DNA from: Treponema sp. | Lineage (GTDB): Bacteria > Spirochaetota > Spirochaetia > Treponematales > Breznakiellaceae | Length of the DNA: 53,752 nt | NCBI GenBank assembly: GCA_009782955.1 | Contig: WRIB01000009.1 | Location: forward strand, 1 to 53,752 | Reading direction: 5' to 3' | Shown here: piece after piece, positions 35,379 through 43,612 of the stretch | Layout of the letters: the number at the start of each line of letters is the position of its first letter | Numbering within the stretch: position 1 is the first letter of the stretch | Made by a program: the position numbers and the translations under genes | The notes under the pieces: model-generated | The model's input: only the letters and a program-made list of their open reading frames with translations | What the model was told of the DNA's origin: nothing | Databases searched by the model: none

Positions 35379-36197
35379 TTATCCGTTCTGCGCTATCCTG
35401 AATCCCTTGGTTGTCGCTGTATGCTCCGGCGGATCAGAAATGCGGAAACTGGCGCGCAGCTGGTTTAGGTTATTGTAGTAAGAACCGCCTCGGTATATGC
35501 GGTTTTTTCCTGTTGCAGGCCCGGCATAATCGACTACGGGATCGACAGGATAGTCTGCGTGCCAGTCCCAGCACCATTCCCAAACATTGCCGCTCATGTC
35601 GTAAAGGCCAAGCTGGTTGGGGAATTTTCCCCGTACGGTACGTGTGGCGGTTCTGGCATTCATGAAAAACCAACAGTAGTCCAGGGGATTAGCCGACTCA
35701 TTCCCTCCCGCAAAAAAAACTTTGTCCTGCGGTCCGGAAGGGCCATTAAGCCCTCCCCTCGCTGCGAATTCCCATTCAGCTTCGGTAGGAAGACGATAAC
35801 CTTTGGATGATCGGTTCCAGCTAACATCTTTACCATTAATAGTGTAGGCAGGGGAAAGGCCATTAAGAGCGCTCAGGGCATTACAAAACCGGACTGCATC
35901 AAACCAACTGACCGACTCGACAGGATTATTGTCGTCTGTAAAAGCCGAAGGGTTTTCACCCATTACCGTTTTATAGAGTTCCTGGGTTACCGGAGTATCA
36001 GAGAGTAAAAAAGAACGAAGCGTTACTTCATGCACCCGTTCGGTAACGCGGTTTTCGTTGCTTCCCATAAAAAAAGTGCCGCCGCGGACAGCTATCATCG
36101 TTGGCTTTATGGGGCCTGCAGAAAAGCCCGGCATGACCAGGCAAGTTAAGATCAGCACACAAAGAAGTTTTGAGTATTTTATGTTATGGCATATCAT
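35379..36197 (-). CDS. secreted SUMF1/FGE-fold protein
   Basis: About 272 residues. An N-terminal signal segment (SKLLCVLILTCLVMPGFSA) leads into a formylglycine-generating-enzyme/SUMF1 fold: VRGGTFFMGSNENR, EVTLRSFLLSDTPVT, PVESVSWFDAVRFCNALS, YRLPTEAEWEFAARGG, LYDMSGNVWEWCWDW and RGGSYYNNLNQLRASFRI. The active-site cysteines of true FGE, which would lie in the last segment, are not there, so it is unlikely to make formylglycine. I chose the ATG at 36197 because GGGAGGAATTGGC precedes it and the start overlaps the clpP stop (ATGA). The longer frame from 36269 would run through clpP. Role is unknown, probably a binding protein in the periplasm. Confidence 0.85.
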   Translation of the reverse strand: MICHNIKYSKLLCVLILTCLVMPGFSAGPIKPTMIAVRGGTFFMGSNENRVTERVHEVTLRSFLLSDTPVTQELYKTVMGENPSAFTDDNNPVESVSWFDAVRFCNALSALNGLSPAYTINGKDVSWNRSSKGYRLPTEAEWEFAARGGLNGPSGPQDKVFFAGGNESANPLDYCWFFMNARTATRTVRGKFPNQLGLYDMSGNVWEWCWDWHADYPVDPVVDYAGPATGKNRIYRGGSYYNNLNQLRASFRISDPPEHTATTKGFRIAQNG

Positions 36198-36847
36198 GCC
36201 AATTCCTCCCGGTGTGATATTATTCTGGAGATAAGGCCGTACTTTACCGCTTCTTCTCCGTTCATCCAATAATCTCTGTCGGTATCTTTTTCTACCTGAC
36301 TTAACTCTATGCCTGTTTCATCGGCAATGAGTTTATTTATTTTTGCCCTTAGTTTTTCCAGTTCTCTGGCATGGATTTCTATATCCGTAGCTACCCCCCG
36401 TATTCCGGAAAGCGGCTGATGAATAAGGTAATGACTGTTGGGAAGACCTACCCTTCTCTCTTTGGGAGCAGCGAGTTGGATTATTGCAGCGGCACTTGCC
36501 ACCAAACCCATTCCTACAGTCCAAACAGGGGCTTTTACAAATCGTATCATGTCAAAGATTGCAAAACCTGCGTCAGCATCTCCGCCCGGAGAATCAATAA
36601 AAATTTTGATCGGTTTTTCGTTTTCCTCATCCAACAGCAAAAGCTGACGTATGGTACGTTCCGCCAGATCCTTGTTTACCTGTCCGGACAACAGAATGGT
36701 CCGGGTTTTAAGCATCTTTACAACAAGCGGGTCGGCGGCTTTTTTCTCGTCATCTTCATCATCATCATCGTCATTTACAACCGGTTTTGTTACTGTCAAG
36801 CGTTTTATTTCGGAAGAGGTTCTGCCGGTATTACTGTTTTTGTTCAT
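36194..36847 (-). CDS. clpP: ATP-dependent Clp protease proteolytic subunit, acidic N-terminal extension
   Basis: A 217-residue ClpP. The catalytic triad is Ser118 (GLVASAAAIIQL), His143 (SHYLIHQPLSG) and Asp192 (DTDRDYWMNGEEA), all at the expected places. The oxyanion region DSPGGDADAGFAIFD is intact. Compared with standard ClpP it carries about 40 extra N-terminal residues, including a run of acidic residues (NDDDDDEDDEKK), possibly a processed propeptide or adaptor tail. GQAASMGA is replaced by a more divergent serine motif, so this may be a second ClpP type of spirochaetes. No clpX follows. The stop overlaps the SUMF-fold gene and alr is 16 bp upstream. Confidence 0.9.
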   Translation of the reverse strand: MNKNSNTGRTSSEIKRLTVTKPVVNDDDDDEDDEKKAADPLVVKMLKTRTILLSGQVNKDLAERTIRQLLLLDEENEKPIKIFIDSPGGDADAGFAIFDMIRFVKAPVWTVGMGLVASAAAIIQLAAPKERRVGLPNSHYLIHQPLSGIRGVATDIEIHARELEKLRAKINKLIADETGIELSQVEKDTDRDYWMNGEEAVKYGLISRIISHREELA

Positions 36848-36863
36848 TGTTACTACTCCTCTC

Positions 36864-38033
36864 TTAAGTATATACTCTTGGGACTCTTTTATTAATATTA
36901 CAGGTTATTTCATAAGGTATTGTGTTAAGTTTCAGGGCCATTATCCCTGCATGGGGGGCTAAGCCGCCAAAAATCGTTACCGGGTCCCAACGCTGTGCCG
37001 TACTTTCTCTGCCCAGATTCACCATACATTGATCCATACAAATTCTTCCAACCAGGAATAGGGGTTTTCCTGGGAGTTTTCCTTCGTTCTGATTTACCAC
37101 AGTCCGGTTTTCTGCACCGAGCGCTATCTGCCAGTTATTGCTGAGCAATCGGGAAAGCCCATCGCCATAGCCTAAAGGAATGGTACCAATTAAAGTATTT
37201 TCCTCTGCCGTCCAGGTTCTGCCATAAGAAACGGACTGGCCTTTTTTTACGTTCTTTATAAAAACGATAGCGCTTTGCAGCTCCATTAAAGGTTTGACTG
37301 CAAGTGCAGCTTTTCCCTCTTGGTCTTGCGGTGAATAACCGTAAAGCAAGATCCCCGGTCTTACCATATCAAACCAGGAATGGTTATGAAAGGTTACACC
37401 GCCTGTGTTTGCAGCATGAACAATACCCGGATCAATACCGGCTTTTTTTATGTTTTCTACTGCAGCAGAAAAAAGTTCTGTCTGGTTATTGGTATAGACA
37501 ATATCATCTTTATCCGGAGAATCGGACACTGCCAGATGAGTAGCGGTTCCTGCCAGGTAAAGATTCTTGCTTTTTGCTATAGTAACAGCAAGAGATACTG
37601 CTTCTTCAGACGTACATCCTATACGTCCCATACCTGTATCAATTTTCAGGTGCACGGGAACTTTTTTCCCTGCTTTGGCGGCGCTTTTTTCCAGATTTTC
37701 AATATATTCACTGTCGCATACCATGGGTTCCAGATCCGCAGCAATAAGAGCATCAATTTCTTCAGGCAGGACTATAGAAAGGAGCATAATGGGAGACAAA
37801 ATCCCGCCATCCCGCAATTCTTTTCCTTCCAGAACGGTAGCTACCGCCAAATATTCCACTCCCGATAACAGTGCAGCTTTGGCAATATGTATGGCGCCAT
37901 GACCGTAAGCATCGGCTTTAACAGGCATACAGATTTTTGTTCCTGTTTTTTTTCGAACCAATGAGATGTTTTCCTGTAAATAATCGAGATGTATAAGCGC
38001 CCTGCTTGCCCGAAGGACGCCTGCATTATTCAT
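36864..38033 (-). CDS. alr: alanine racemase
   Basis: A 389-residue PLP enzyme that makes D-alanine for peptidoglycan. The PLP lysine is in MPVKADAYGHGAIHIA near residue 38. Other motifs are HLKIDTGMGRIGC, NTGGVTFHNHSWFDMVRPGI, the tyrosine-containing SVSYGRTWTAEE, GTIPLGYGDGLSR and VGRICMDQCMVNLG. Length is normal. It is the first gene of a minus-strand set alr-clpP-SUMF fold with a 16-bp gap before clpP. Confidence 0.95.
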   Translation of the reverse strand: MNNAGVLRASRALIHLDYLQENISLVRKKTGTKICMPVKADAYGHGAIHIAKAALLSGVEYLAVATVLEGKELRDGGILSPIMLLSIVLPEEIDALIAADLEPMVCDSEYIENLEKSAAKAGKKVPVHLKIDTGMGRIGCTSEEAVSLAVTIAKSKNLYLAGTATHLAVSDSPDKDDIVYTNNQTELFSAAVENIKKAGIDPGIVHAANTGGVTFHNHSWFDMVRPGILLYGYSPQDQEGKAALAVKPLMELQSAIVFIKNVKKGQSVSYGRTWTAEENTLIGTIPLGYGDGLSRLLSNNWQIALGAENRTVVNQNEGKLPGKPLFLVGRICMDQCMVNLGRESTAQRWDPVTIFGGLAPHAGIMALKLNTIPYEITCNINKRVPRVYT

Positions 38034-38081
38034 AAGCGGAGTATACCAAGAGTGAATAATCCTTACAATTACTTAAGCCTT

Positions 38082-38810
38082 ATGATAATGTTTGTAGCAA
38101 TGGCTTCCCGCTCAATCTTAATCGGTATTTTTATCTTTTTTGTTTTTTTTTCCTGTTCAAACCGGGAAGGAATCAGAAATTCTGACATTCTGGATATTCA
38201 ATTTGACCTGCCTCCCAGGCAAGAAATACCGGTTTTGCAAATTTTAGACTATAAAAACAGGAATGACGGGGCTGTTTTAATTTCCTGGCTTCGCAGGTAC
38301 CTGGACAATGGCATTGCCGGTACCGAATCTATGGCCGTATATCAGGGATCATACCTGTTTATTGCTTCAATACGTTCTGCAAAACTACCTGTTATATATC
38401 AATGGCTTGATAATTATTATCCCGACAGGGATTTTGCCCGGCTTGCGGCTCAGCGTGTTCAGAAAAGGTTTGAACAGGATTTAACTGATAAGCCGCCTGA
38501 CATGATCTATGGCCCAAACTATGAAAAGGTTATTAAAGCTGCCTATGGATATTCATTTTGGGGAGCAAAGCGGCTGGATGATAGCTGGGTACTGGCCATT
38601 CCTGCTGTTCAGAATGAAGATACCGAGCCGGAACAGGCCCGTTATTGGGGTTTTATTCTGGTCAGTATACCCCGTGAAACGCTGGAAATCCAGGTTAATG
38701 AACTTCTTTCAAAGGTTTCTAACTCAAAAACCAGAGGAGGTCGTCCTGCCACTAAAGAACAAAATGTGGCTTTTGATCATGTCAAGGAACGTTTTTTTGA
38801 TCAATTTTGA
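38082..38810 (+). CDS. predicted lipoprotein, unknown
   Basis: About 240 residues, with an N-terminal hydrophobic segment and lipobox (IFIFFVFFSCSN), so probably a lipoprotein. The mature part is hydrophilic, with no domain that I recognise; it has WLDNYYPDRDFARLAAQRV and YGFILVSIPRETLEIQ-like segments. The start could be the ATG at 38082, 38088 or 38100; none has a clear ribosome binding site, and the shortest (MASRSILIGIFIF) is the most typical lipoprotein leader. It is divergent from alr and lies 36 bp before mnmE, so it may share that operon. Confidence 0.7.
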   Translation: MIMFVAMASRSILIGIFIFFVFFSCSNREGIRNSDILDIQFDLPPRQEIPVLQILDYKNRNDGAVLISWLRRYLDNGIAGTESMAVYQGSYLFIASIRSAKLPVIYQWLDNYYPDRDFARLAAQRVQKRFEQDLTDKPPDMIYGPNYEKVIKAAYGYSFWGAKRLDDSWVLAIPAVQNEDTEPEQARYWGFILVSIPRETLEIQVNELLSKVSNSKTRGGRPATKEQNVAFDHVKERFFDQF

Positions 38811-38846
38811 TGTTTTTTTCAGCTTAGGACCGAGGTTATTTCCCAA

Positions 38847-40253
38847 ATGAGAAACTACGGAGATGATTGTGCTATAGCCGCCCAGGCCTCTCAAGGGGCT
38901 ATTGCCTTAATACGAACAAGCGGAAACGACAGTCTGGAATTGCTGGCAAAGGTATTTTCCCGGCCTCAATCGTTGCTTAAAGCTGCCGGAAATTCTGTTG
39001 TTTACGGCTGGATACAGGACAAAAACGGTTCTCCCATTGATGAAGCGCTGGTGTCGGTATACCGTGCACCACGTTCATATACCGGAGAAGATGGGGCGGA
39101 TATTTCCTGTCATGGCGGATGTACAGCGGTAAATACAATTCTGGAAACATTACGAAAAGCAGGATTTTGCGATGCTTTACCGGGAGAATTTACTTTCCGT
39201 GCTTTTATGAACGGTAAAATAGATCTTACTCGCAGTGAATCGGTAATGGAAATGGTTTCCGCTACAACAAAAAATGCTCTGGAACATGCAATAAAGCGGC
39301 TTTCCGGTATTCTGGAAAGGGAAATAAAAGCAATCCGGGATACACTCTTGGAAGCGGTTAGCGCCGCTGAACTTTTTTTGGATTATCCGGAAGATGAAAT
39401 TGACGAAGGACCTCCGCCTTATCGTGAAGCGGCTGAAAAGGCGCTTAAAAAATTAAAATTGCTCGCAGCTTCCTACAACAGAGAACGGCTTTACCAGGAA
39501 GGAGCGATAATTGTTATTGCCGGAAGACCCAATGCCGGAAAATCAAGTCTTTTTAACGCTCTGTTGAAGGAGGATCGCTCCATTGTAACAGAAATGCCCG
39601 GGACTACCCGGGATTGGATAGAAGCTTCTGTTTCAATTAAGGGAATTCCGCTGCGTTTAATGGATACTGCCGGCCTTCGTGATGTTGAAATTGGTCACAA
39701 TGAAGCGGAAATCCAGGGAATTAAACGAAGTAAAAGTTTGATTCAAGAGGCTGATATTATCCTTTATACCGTAGATTCATGTGCAGGACTCTGTGAAGAT
39801 GATAAAAAATTTCTTGCGGAATATACGGACAGTTCGCTGATGCTGATTTGGAACAAAATTGATAGGACAGAATCATTATCAACTCCCCAATCGGAAGAAA
39901 GTAACCATTTTGTGCCTTGCGTTTCGGTTAGTGCTGTTACAGGAAAAGGTTTAAATGAACTTTGTACATCAATAACAGATCTTTTATTGCAAAAAATATC
40001 TGCATCAGACGACCTAACCATTTTTGAAACAAATGATCAGGCAGGCTTGGGTACTCAAAGGCAGAAAGAATTAACGGAAAAAGCTGTTACATATCTGGAA
40101 GAAGCTATTTTATTGGATGAAAAAGACGAAAGTCTGGATTTAATTGCTCCATTACTCAGAGAAAGTTTAAATGCATTGGGTGAAATTACCGGTGAAGTAT
40201 CTACTGCCGATATTCTGGAAATTATGTTCAGCCGTTTCTGCCTTGGAAAATAA
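38847..40253 (+). CDS. mnmE: tRNA uridine-5-carboxymethylaminomethyl modification GTPase
   Basis: A 468-residue GTPase that with MnmG installs the cmnm5 group on U34 of some tRNAs. The N-terminal formyl-THF-binding domain has AAQASQGAIALIRTSG and CHGGCTAVNTILETL. The G domain has G1 AGRPNAGKSSLFNALL, G2 PGTTRDW, G3 DTAG and the NKID motif (LIWNKIDRT). The C-terminus is FCLGK with the cysteine of the conserved C-[IVL]-G-K motif. Its partner mnmG follows, with the repeat-protein gene placed between them on the other strand. Confidence 0.96.
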   Translation: MRNYGDDCAIAAQASQGAIALIRTSGNDSLELLAKVFSRPQSLLKAAGNSVVYGWIQDKNGSPIDEALVSVYRAPRSYTGEDGADISCHGGCTAVNTILETLRKAGFCDALPGEFTFRAFMNGKIDLTRSESVMEMVSATTKNALEHAIKRLSGILEREIKAIRDTLLEAVSAAELFLDYPEDEIDEGPPPYREAAEKALKKLKLLAASYNRERLYQEGAIIVIAGRPNAGKSSLFNALLKEDRSIVTEMPGTTRDWIEASVSIKGIPLRLMDTAGLRDVEIGHNEAEIQGIKRSKSLIQEADIILYTVDSCAGLCEDDKKFLAEYTDSSLMLIWNKIDRTESLSTPQSEESNHFVPCVSVSAVTGKGLNELCTSITDLLLQKISASDDLTIFETNDQAGLGTQRQKELTEKAVTYLEEAILLDEKDESLDLIAPLLRESLNALGEITGEVSTADILEIMFSRFCLGK

Positions 40254-40278
40254 GCAAAAACGGCTGAAGCTCAAGGGC

Positions 40279-40298
40279 GAACAATAAAATTATTGTTC
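40279..40298. terminator. palindromic terminator between mnmE and the repeat-protein gene
   Basis: GAACAATA and TATTGTTC form a perfect 8-bp stem with an AAAT loop. It lies between the convergent ends of mnmE (40253) and the minus-strand repeat protein (40316), so it may terminate both. There is no long T-run. Confidence 0.55.
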
Positions 40299-40315
40299 AA
40301 ATGAATTATGAAAGG

Positions 40316-40708
40316 CTAAAAGAAGGGAAAACTGGAGCTAGAAGGTTCTGAGGGCTTGTCCGCGGGTTTTTTAACTAAAACTTTTTTTACCGCTTTTGCC
40401 GCTGCCTTCTTTACTGCAGGTTTTTTTGCCGCAGGCTTTTTCGCCACGGGTTTCTTCGCCGCAGGTTTTTTTGCCGCAGGTTTCTTCGCCACGGGTTTTT
40501 TTGCCACAGGTTTCTTTGCTGCGGGTTTCTTTACCGCGGGTTTCTTCGCTGCGGGTTTCTTCGCTACGGGCTTTTTTGCTGCAGGTTTCTTCGCTGCGGG
40601 TTTCTTTACCGCGGGTTTCTTCGCCACGGGTTTTTTTGCTGCAGGTTTCTTCGCTGCGGGTTTCTTTGCTGCGGGTTTCTTTGCTGCAGGCTTCTTTGCA
40701 GTAGGCAT
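40316..40708 (-). CDS. lysine/alanine/proline pentapeptide-repeat (histone H1-like) DNA-binding protein
   Basis: A 130-residue, very basic protein. After MPTA come 20 pentapeptides of the form KKPAA, KKPVA or KKPAV, the last being KKAAA, then a short tail ending SSSSFPFF. This resembles the C-terminal tail of eukaryotic histone H1 and the HC2/AlgP-like KKPAA proteins of bacteria. It should bind DNA or RNA non-specifically and compact the chromosome; this is inferred from composition. The DNA repeats with a 15-bp period, so copy number can change easily. AAGGAG precedes the ATG. The complementary strand also stays open, giving an artefact rich in Phe-Ala-Gly. Confidence 0.85.
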   Translation of the reverse strand: MPTAKKPAAKKPAAKKPAAKKPAAKKPVAKKPAVKKPAAKKPAAKKPVAKKPAAKKPAVKKPAAKKPVAKKPVAKKPAAKKPAAKKPVAKKPAAKKPAVKKAAAKAVKKVLVKKPADKPSEPSSSSFPFF

Positions 40709-40877
40709 AAAAACTCCTTTACTAAAAAAGTTGATATTAATGTATCGTCATATTAAAAACATTGCAAGAGAAAAATTGAAAAAAATGAATTTTTTTACAA
40801 TTTTTTTTATTTTTAATAATTTTTTTTACTGTTGAGCTCTTCTTAAAACTTTGATATTTTAAAATAACTTTTATTTT

Positions 40878-42659
40878 ATGGATTACGATTGTATTGTTAT
40901 TGGCGGAGGTCATGCAGGCATAGAAGCATCTCTCGCTGTATCAAAACTTGGATTAAACACTCTTCTTGTAACACAGAACCCGGATCGTATTGGTGCATTA
41001 TCCTGTAATCCCGCAATTGGCGGTCTTTCCAAAGGAAATTTAGTACGCGAAGTAGATGCTTTAGGCGGAGAGATGGCTCATTTGATCGATCAAACAATGA
41101 TACAATACCGGATTTTGAATAAATCACGCGGACCTGCAGTTCAAGCTCCGCGTGCTCAGGCTGATAAAAACGCATATCAGAGTGCAGCACGGAATATTAT
41201 CGAAAATCAGAGACTTCTTTCGGTAATGATGGATACAGTAACAGAATTAATTATTGATAAAGATAAAAATAAACCGAAAGAACATAAAAATAATATAATG
41301 TTGGGTTGTATTGCAGGTGTTGTTACAGCCCGCGGACACAGAATCAGTGCAAAAACAGTAATTTTAGCAGCAGGTACCTTCATGGAAGGGAAAATTTTTA
41401 TTGGAGAATATGATGCTCCTCATGGCAGATTAGGTGAAGAAGCAGCTTTGGGACTTGGAAAATTTCTGAGAAACAATAATTTTCCGGTGGGCAGGCTTAA
41501 AACAGGAACACCGGCACGTATAGATGGAAATTCTATTGATTACAACTGCATGGAAAAACAGGATGGAGAAGAATTTATTCCATTTTCATTCGATTTTGGA
41601 TCAATTCCGGAAAAATTCACCGATAGAAAATCTGTACCGTGCTGGATTTGTTATACAACAGCGGAAACTCACCGGATAATCAGGGATAATATTCATCGTT
41701 CACCTCTTTACGGCGGAAAAATAAAGGGAACAGGAGCGCGATATTGTCCTTCCATAGAAGATAAGGTGATGCGTTTCCCCGACAGAGACAGGCATCATGT
41801 TTTTATTGAACCCGAAGGACTTTATACAAAAGAAAAATATCTTAATGGCCTTTCCAGTTCTCTTCCCGAAGATGTTCAGGATAAGTTTATTCACAGTATT
41901 CCCGGTCTGGAAAAAGCAATTATAGTCCGTCCAGCGTACGCCGTTGAGTACGATTATCTTGATCCGTTAGATCTTTATTCGAGTCTTGAGAGTAAAAGAC
42001 TGGAAGGATTTTTTGTTGCAGGTCAGACCAACGGCAGTTCCGGCTATGAAGAAGCTGCGGCACAGGGAATTATGGCGGGGATAAATGCAGTTGCAAAAAT
42101 TTCAGGAGAAAAAGCGCTGGTTCTTGGACGGAATGAGGCATATATCGGGGTTTTAATTGATGATTTAACTACTCTGGGTACTACAGAACCGTACCGGATG
42201 TTTACCAGCCGTGCGGAACATCGTCTTGTTCTTCGTCATGATACAGCAGATACAAGACTTACTCCCTACGGCAGAGAAGCCGGGCTGATTAATGATGAAC
42301 GTTGGGAAAGATTTCAGGAAAAACTCCGTTCACTTGATATTATTAAAGAGCTGCTTATGCAAAAAGACAATTCAAAAACAAACGATTTTCCCGTTGAATG
42401 GGTAACACGTGTATTGTTGGATCAAAAATATGCCGGTTATATTGAAAAAGAAAACCGTATTATCGCAAGAAATACCAAAATGGAGCGAATAAAACTTAGT
42501 TCCGATCTTAATTACCGTGCAATAGCAGGACTTTCTGCCGAAGCCAAAGAAAAATTCAGTATAGTACGTCCCCAAACAGTCGGACAGGCAGCCCGCATTC
42601 CGGGAATACGTCAAGGAGATGTTGCTTTGTTAATGGTATTGGCGCAGAGAAAGAGTTAG
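40878..42659 (+). CDS. mnmG: tRNA uridine-5-carboxymethylaminomethyl modification enzyme
   Basis: A 593-residue FAD enzyme, partner of MnmE. The dinucleotide motif is [19 protein letters not shown] at the start, followed by [19 protein letters not shown] and [17 protein letters not shown]. The C-terminal helical domain has [19 protein letters not shown] and [10 protein letters not shown]. It is slightly shorter than the 620-residue norm, mainly at the C-terminus and in a loop. The base composition is more AT-rich than mnmE. The start has no clear ribosome binding site. Confidence 0.96.
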   Translation: MDYDCIVIGGGHAGIEASLAVSKLGLNTLLVTQNPDRIGALSCNPAIGGLSKGNLVREVDALGGEMAHLIDQTMIQYRILNKSRGPAVQAPRAQADKNAYQSAARNIIENQRLLSVMMDTVTELIIDKDKNKPKEHKNNIMLGCIAGVVTARGHRISAKTVILAAGTFMEGKIFIGEYDAPHGRLGEEAALGLGKFLRNNNFPVGRLKTGTPARIDGNSIDYNCMEKQDGEEFIPFSFDFGSIPEKFTDRKSVPCWICYTTAETHRIIRDNIHRSPLYGGKIKGTGARYCPSIEDKVMRFPDRDRHHVFIEPEGLYTKEKYLNGLSSSLPEDVQDKFIHSIPGLEKAIIVRPAYAVEYDYLDPLDLYSSLESKRLEGFFVAGQTNGSSGYEEAAAQGIMAGINAVAKISGEKALVLGRNEAYIGVLIDDLTTLGTTEPYRMFTSRAEHRLVLRHDTADTRLTPYGREAGLINDERWERFQEKLRSLDIIKELLMQKDNSKTNDFPVEWVTRVLLDQKYAGYIEKENRIIARNTKMERIKLSSDLNYRAIAGLSAEAKEKFSIVRPQTVGQAARIPGIRQGDVALLMVLAQRKS

Positions 42660-42735
42660 CTATAAAACACTTTCTAATCCGTTCCTTTGTTGATATGATT
42701 ATGATTTTCATCCGTCGTAATAACCTTAACGTAAC

Positions 42736-42912
42736 GAACTGAACGCATCGAGCTTAATGTTGCCACATAGGTGGGAGGAGGGTTACTCAACAACCATTTG
42801 GCGTGGTACGACATGGCGACGCCAAAGCGTCCGTTGACTGAAGCCACGACCACCATGGTCTGAATGAGTGTTCCTCCTCCCACCGATATGGGAAAATTGA
42901 TGCGTTCAGTTC
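42736..42912. repeat. 177-bp nested inverted-repeat element
   Basis: Three nested perfect inverted repeats are centred near 42820: outer 14 bp GAACTGAACGCATC (42736-42749) with GATGCGTTCAGTTC (42899-42912); middle 12 bp GGTGGGAGGAGG (42770-42781) with CCTCCTCCCACC (42873-42884); inner 8 bp TTTGGCGT (42797-42804) with ACGCCAAA (42819-42826). The minus strand also has an open frame from 42883 to 42674 (69 codons, GTG start, or ATG with 60 codons), whose start region is the GGAGGAGG arm. I do not recognise the frame. The whole may be a structured RNA, a small mobile element (MITE-like) or a translated mini-gene with a paired leader. Confidence 0.6.
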
Positions 42913-42970
42913 TCTAAATTGTGGTGTATTTGTTCTGGATTAATAATTTACGATTCTGTATTATAAATCC

Positions 42971-43315
42971 ATGGATAACTGTCTTTTTTGTAAAATAATT
43001 GCAGGGGATATTCCCAGTAAAAAGATCTACGAAGATGATGATTTGCTGGCTTTCCATGATATTTCGCCCCAGGCCCCGGTTCATTTTTTGGTTATTCCCA
43101 AGAAACATTTTGCCAATGTAATGGAAACTAAACCGGAAGACTCAGCCCTTCTGGGCAAGCTGCTCCATAAAGCCCAGGAATTATTGGCAGAACAGGGTTG
43201 CGCAGAAAAGGGCGGCCGCTTTGTGATTAACTGCAAATCGGACGGTATGCAGACTGTAGAGCATGTTCATCTTCATGTACTGGGCGGACGTACTCTCGGC
43301 TGGCCGCCGGGGTGA
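42971..43315 (+). CDS. HIT-family (HinT-like) nucleotide hydrolase
   Basis: A 114-residue histidine triad protein. It opens with CLFCKIIAGDIPSKKIYEDD, has the strand PVHFLVIPKKHFAN and ends with the triad EHVHLHVLGG followed by GWPPG, as in HinT. HinT-type proteins hydrolyse purine nucleoside phosphoramidates. The length is normal. No ribosome binding site is clear. The nested palindrome lies just upstream. Confidence 0.95.
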   Translation: MDNCLFCKIIAGDIPSKKIYEDDDLLAFHDISPQAPVHFLVIPKKHFANVMETKPEDSALLGKLLHKAQELLAEQGCAEKGGRFVINCKSDGMQTVEHVHLHVLGGRTLGWPPG

Positions 43316-43401
43316 TCCATTGTACGCCGGTATAAAAAGTTTTGAAATAAATGATAATAGTATACATAGGAGTTGAAACTCCAGGTAAAAAAATTGTAAA
43401 A

Positions 43402-43434
43402 TAACCTGACCACTTTATTAAAGTGATCAGGTTA
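43402..43434 (+). other. hairpin directly upstream of tRNA-Pro
   Basis: TAACCTGACCACTTT (43402-43416) and AAAGTGATCAGGTTA (43420-43434) form a 15-bp stem with one mismatch and a 3-nt loop. It ends 2 bp before the tRNA. The core CCTGACCACTTT is repeated inside the terminator after the tRNA. It could be a processing or transcription signal. Confidence 0.65.
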
Positions 43435-43436
43435 AT

Positions 43437-43511
43437 CGGGCAATAGCGCAGTTGGTTTAGCGTACAAGTCTGGGGGACTTGGGGTCCCCGGTTCAAATCC
43501 GGGTTGCCCGA
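43437..43511 (+). tRNA. tRNA-Pro (anticodon GGG)
   Basis: A full cloverleaf can be drawn. The acceptor stem CGGGCAA pairs with TTGCCCG, with discriminator A at 43511. The D stem is GCGC with GCGT. The anticodon stem CAAGT pairs with ACTTG around the loop CTGGGGG, so the anticodon is GGG (43472-43474) reading CCC and CCU proline codons. The T stem CCCGG pairs with CCGGG around TTCAAAT. The 3' CCA is not encoded; the bases that follow are CTA. It stands alone between hairpins. Confidence 0.96.
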
Positions 43512-43539
43512 CTAGTTATTATTATTAAAACTTTATTAA

Positions 43540-43597
43540 CTGAGGCTGTTCCACCTGACCACTTTACAAGGTGATCAAGTGGAACAGCCTCAGTTTT
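43540..43597 (+). terminator. rho-independent terminator after tRNA-Pro, member of the hairpin family
   Basis: A long stem from CTGAGGCTGTTCCACCTGA to GTGGAACAGCCTCAG, with an imperfect inner part CCACTT...AAGGTGATCA, followed by TTTT. It serves the tRNA and perhaps also the convergent citrate synthase gene, which ends 16 bp later. The inner part shares CCTGACCACTTT with the hairpin before the tRNA. Confidence 0.8.
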
Positions 43598-43612
43598 GAT
43601 AATAGCTTTGGA

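Noticed and set aside
40356..40835. 159-codon plus-strand frame made of FFAAGFFATG-type repeats
   Set aside because: It is the exact complement of the KKPAA-repeat gene. The minus-strand gene has a good ribosome binding site and a biologically usual composition; the plus frame has neither.
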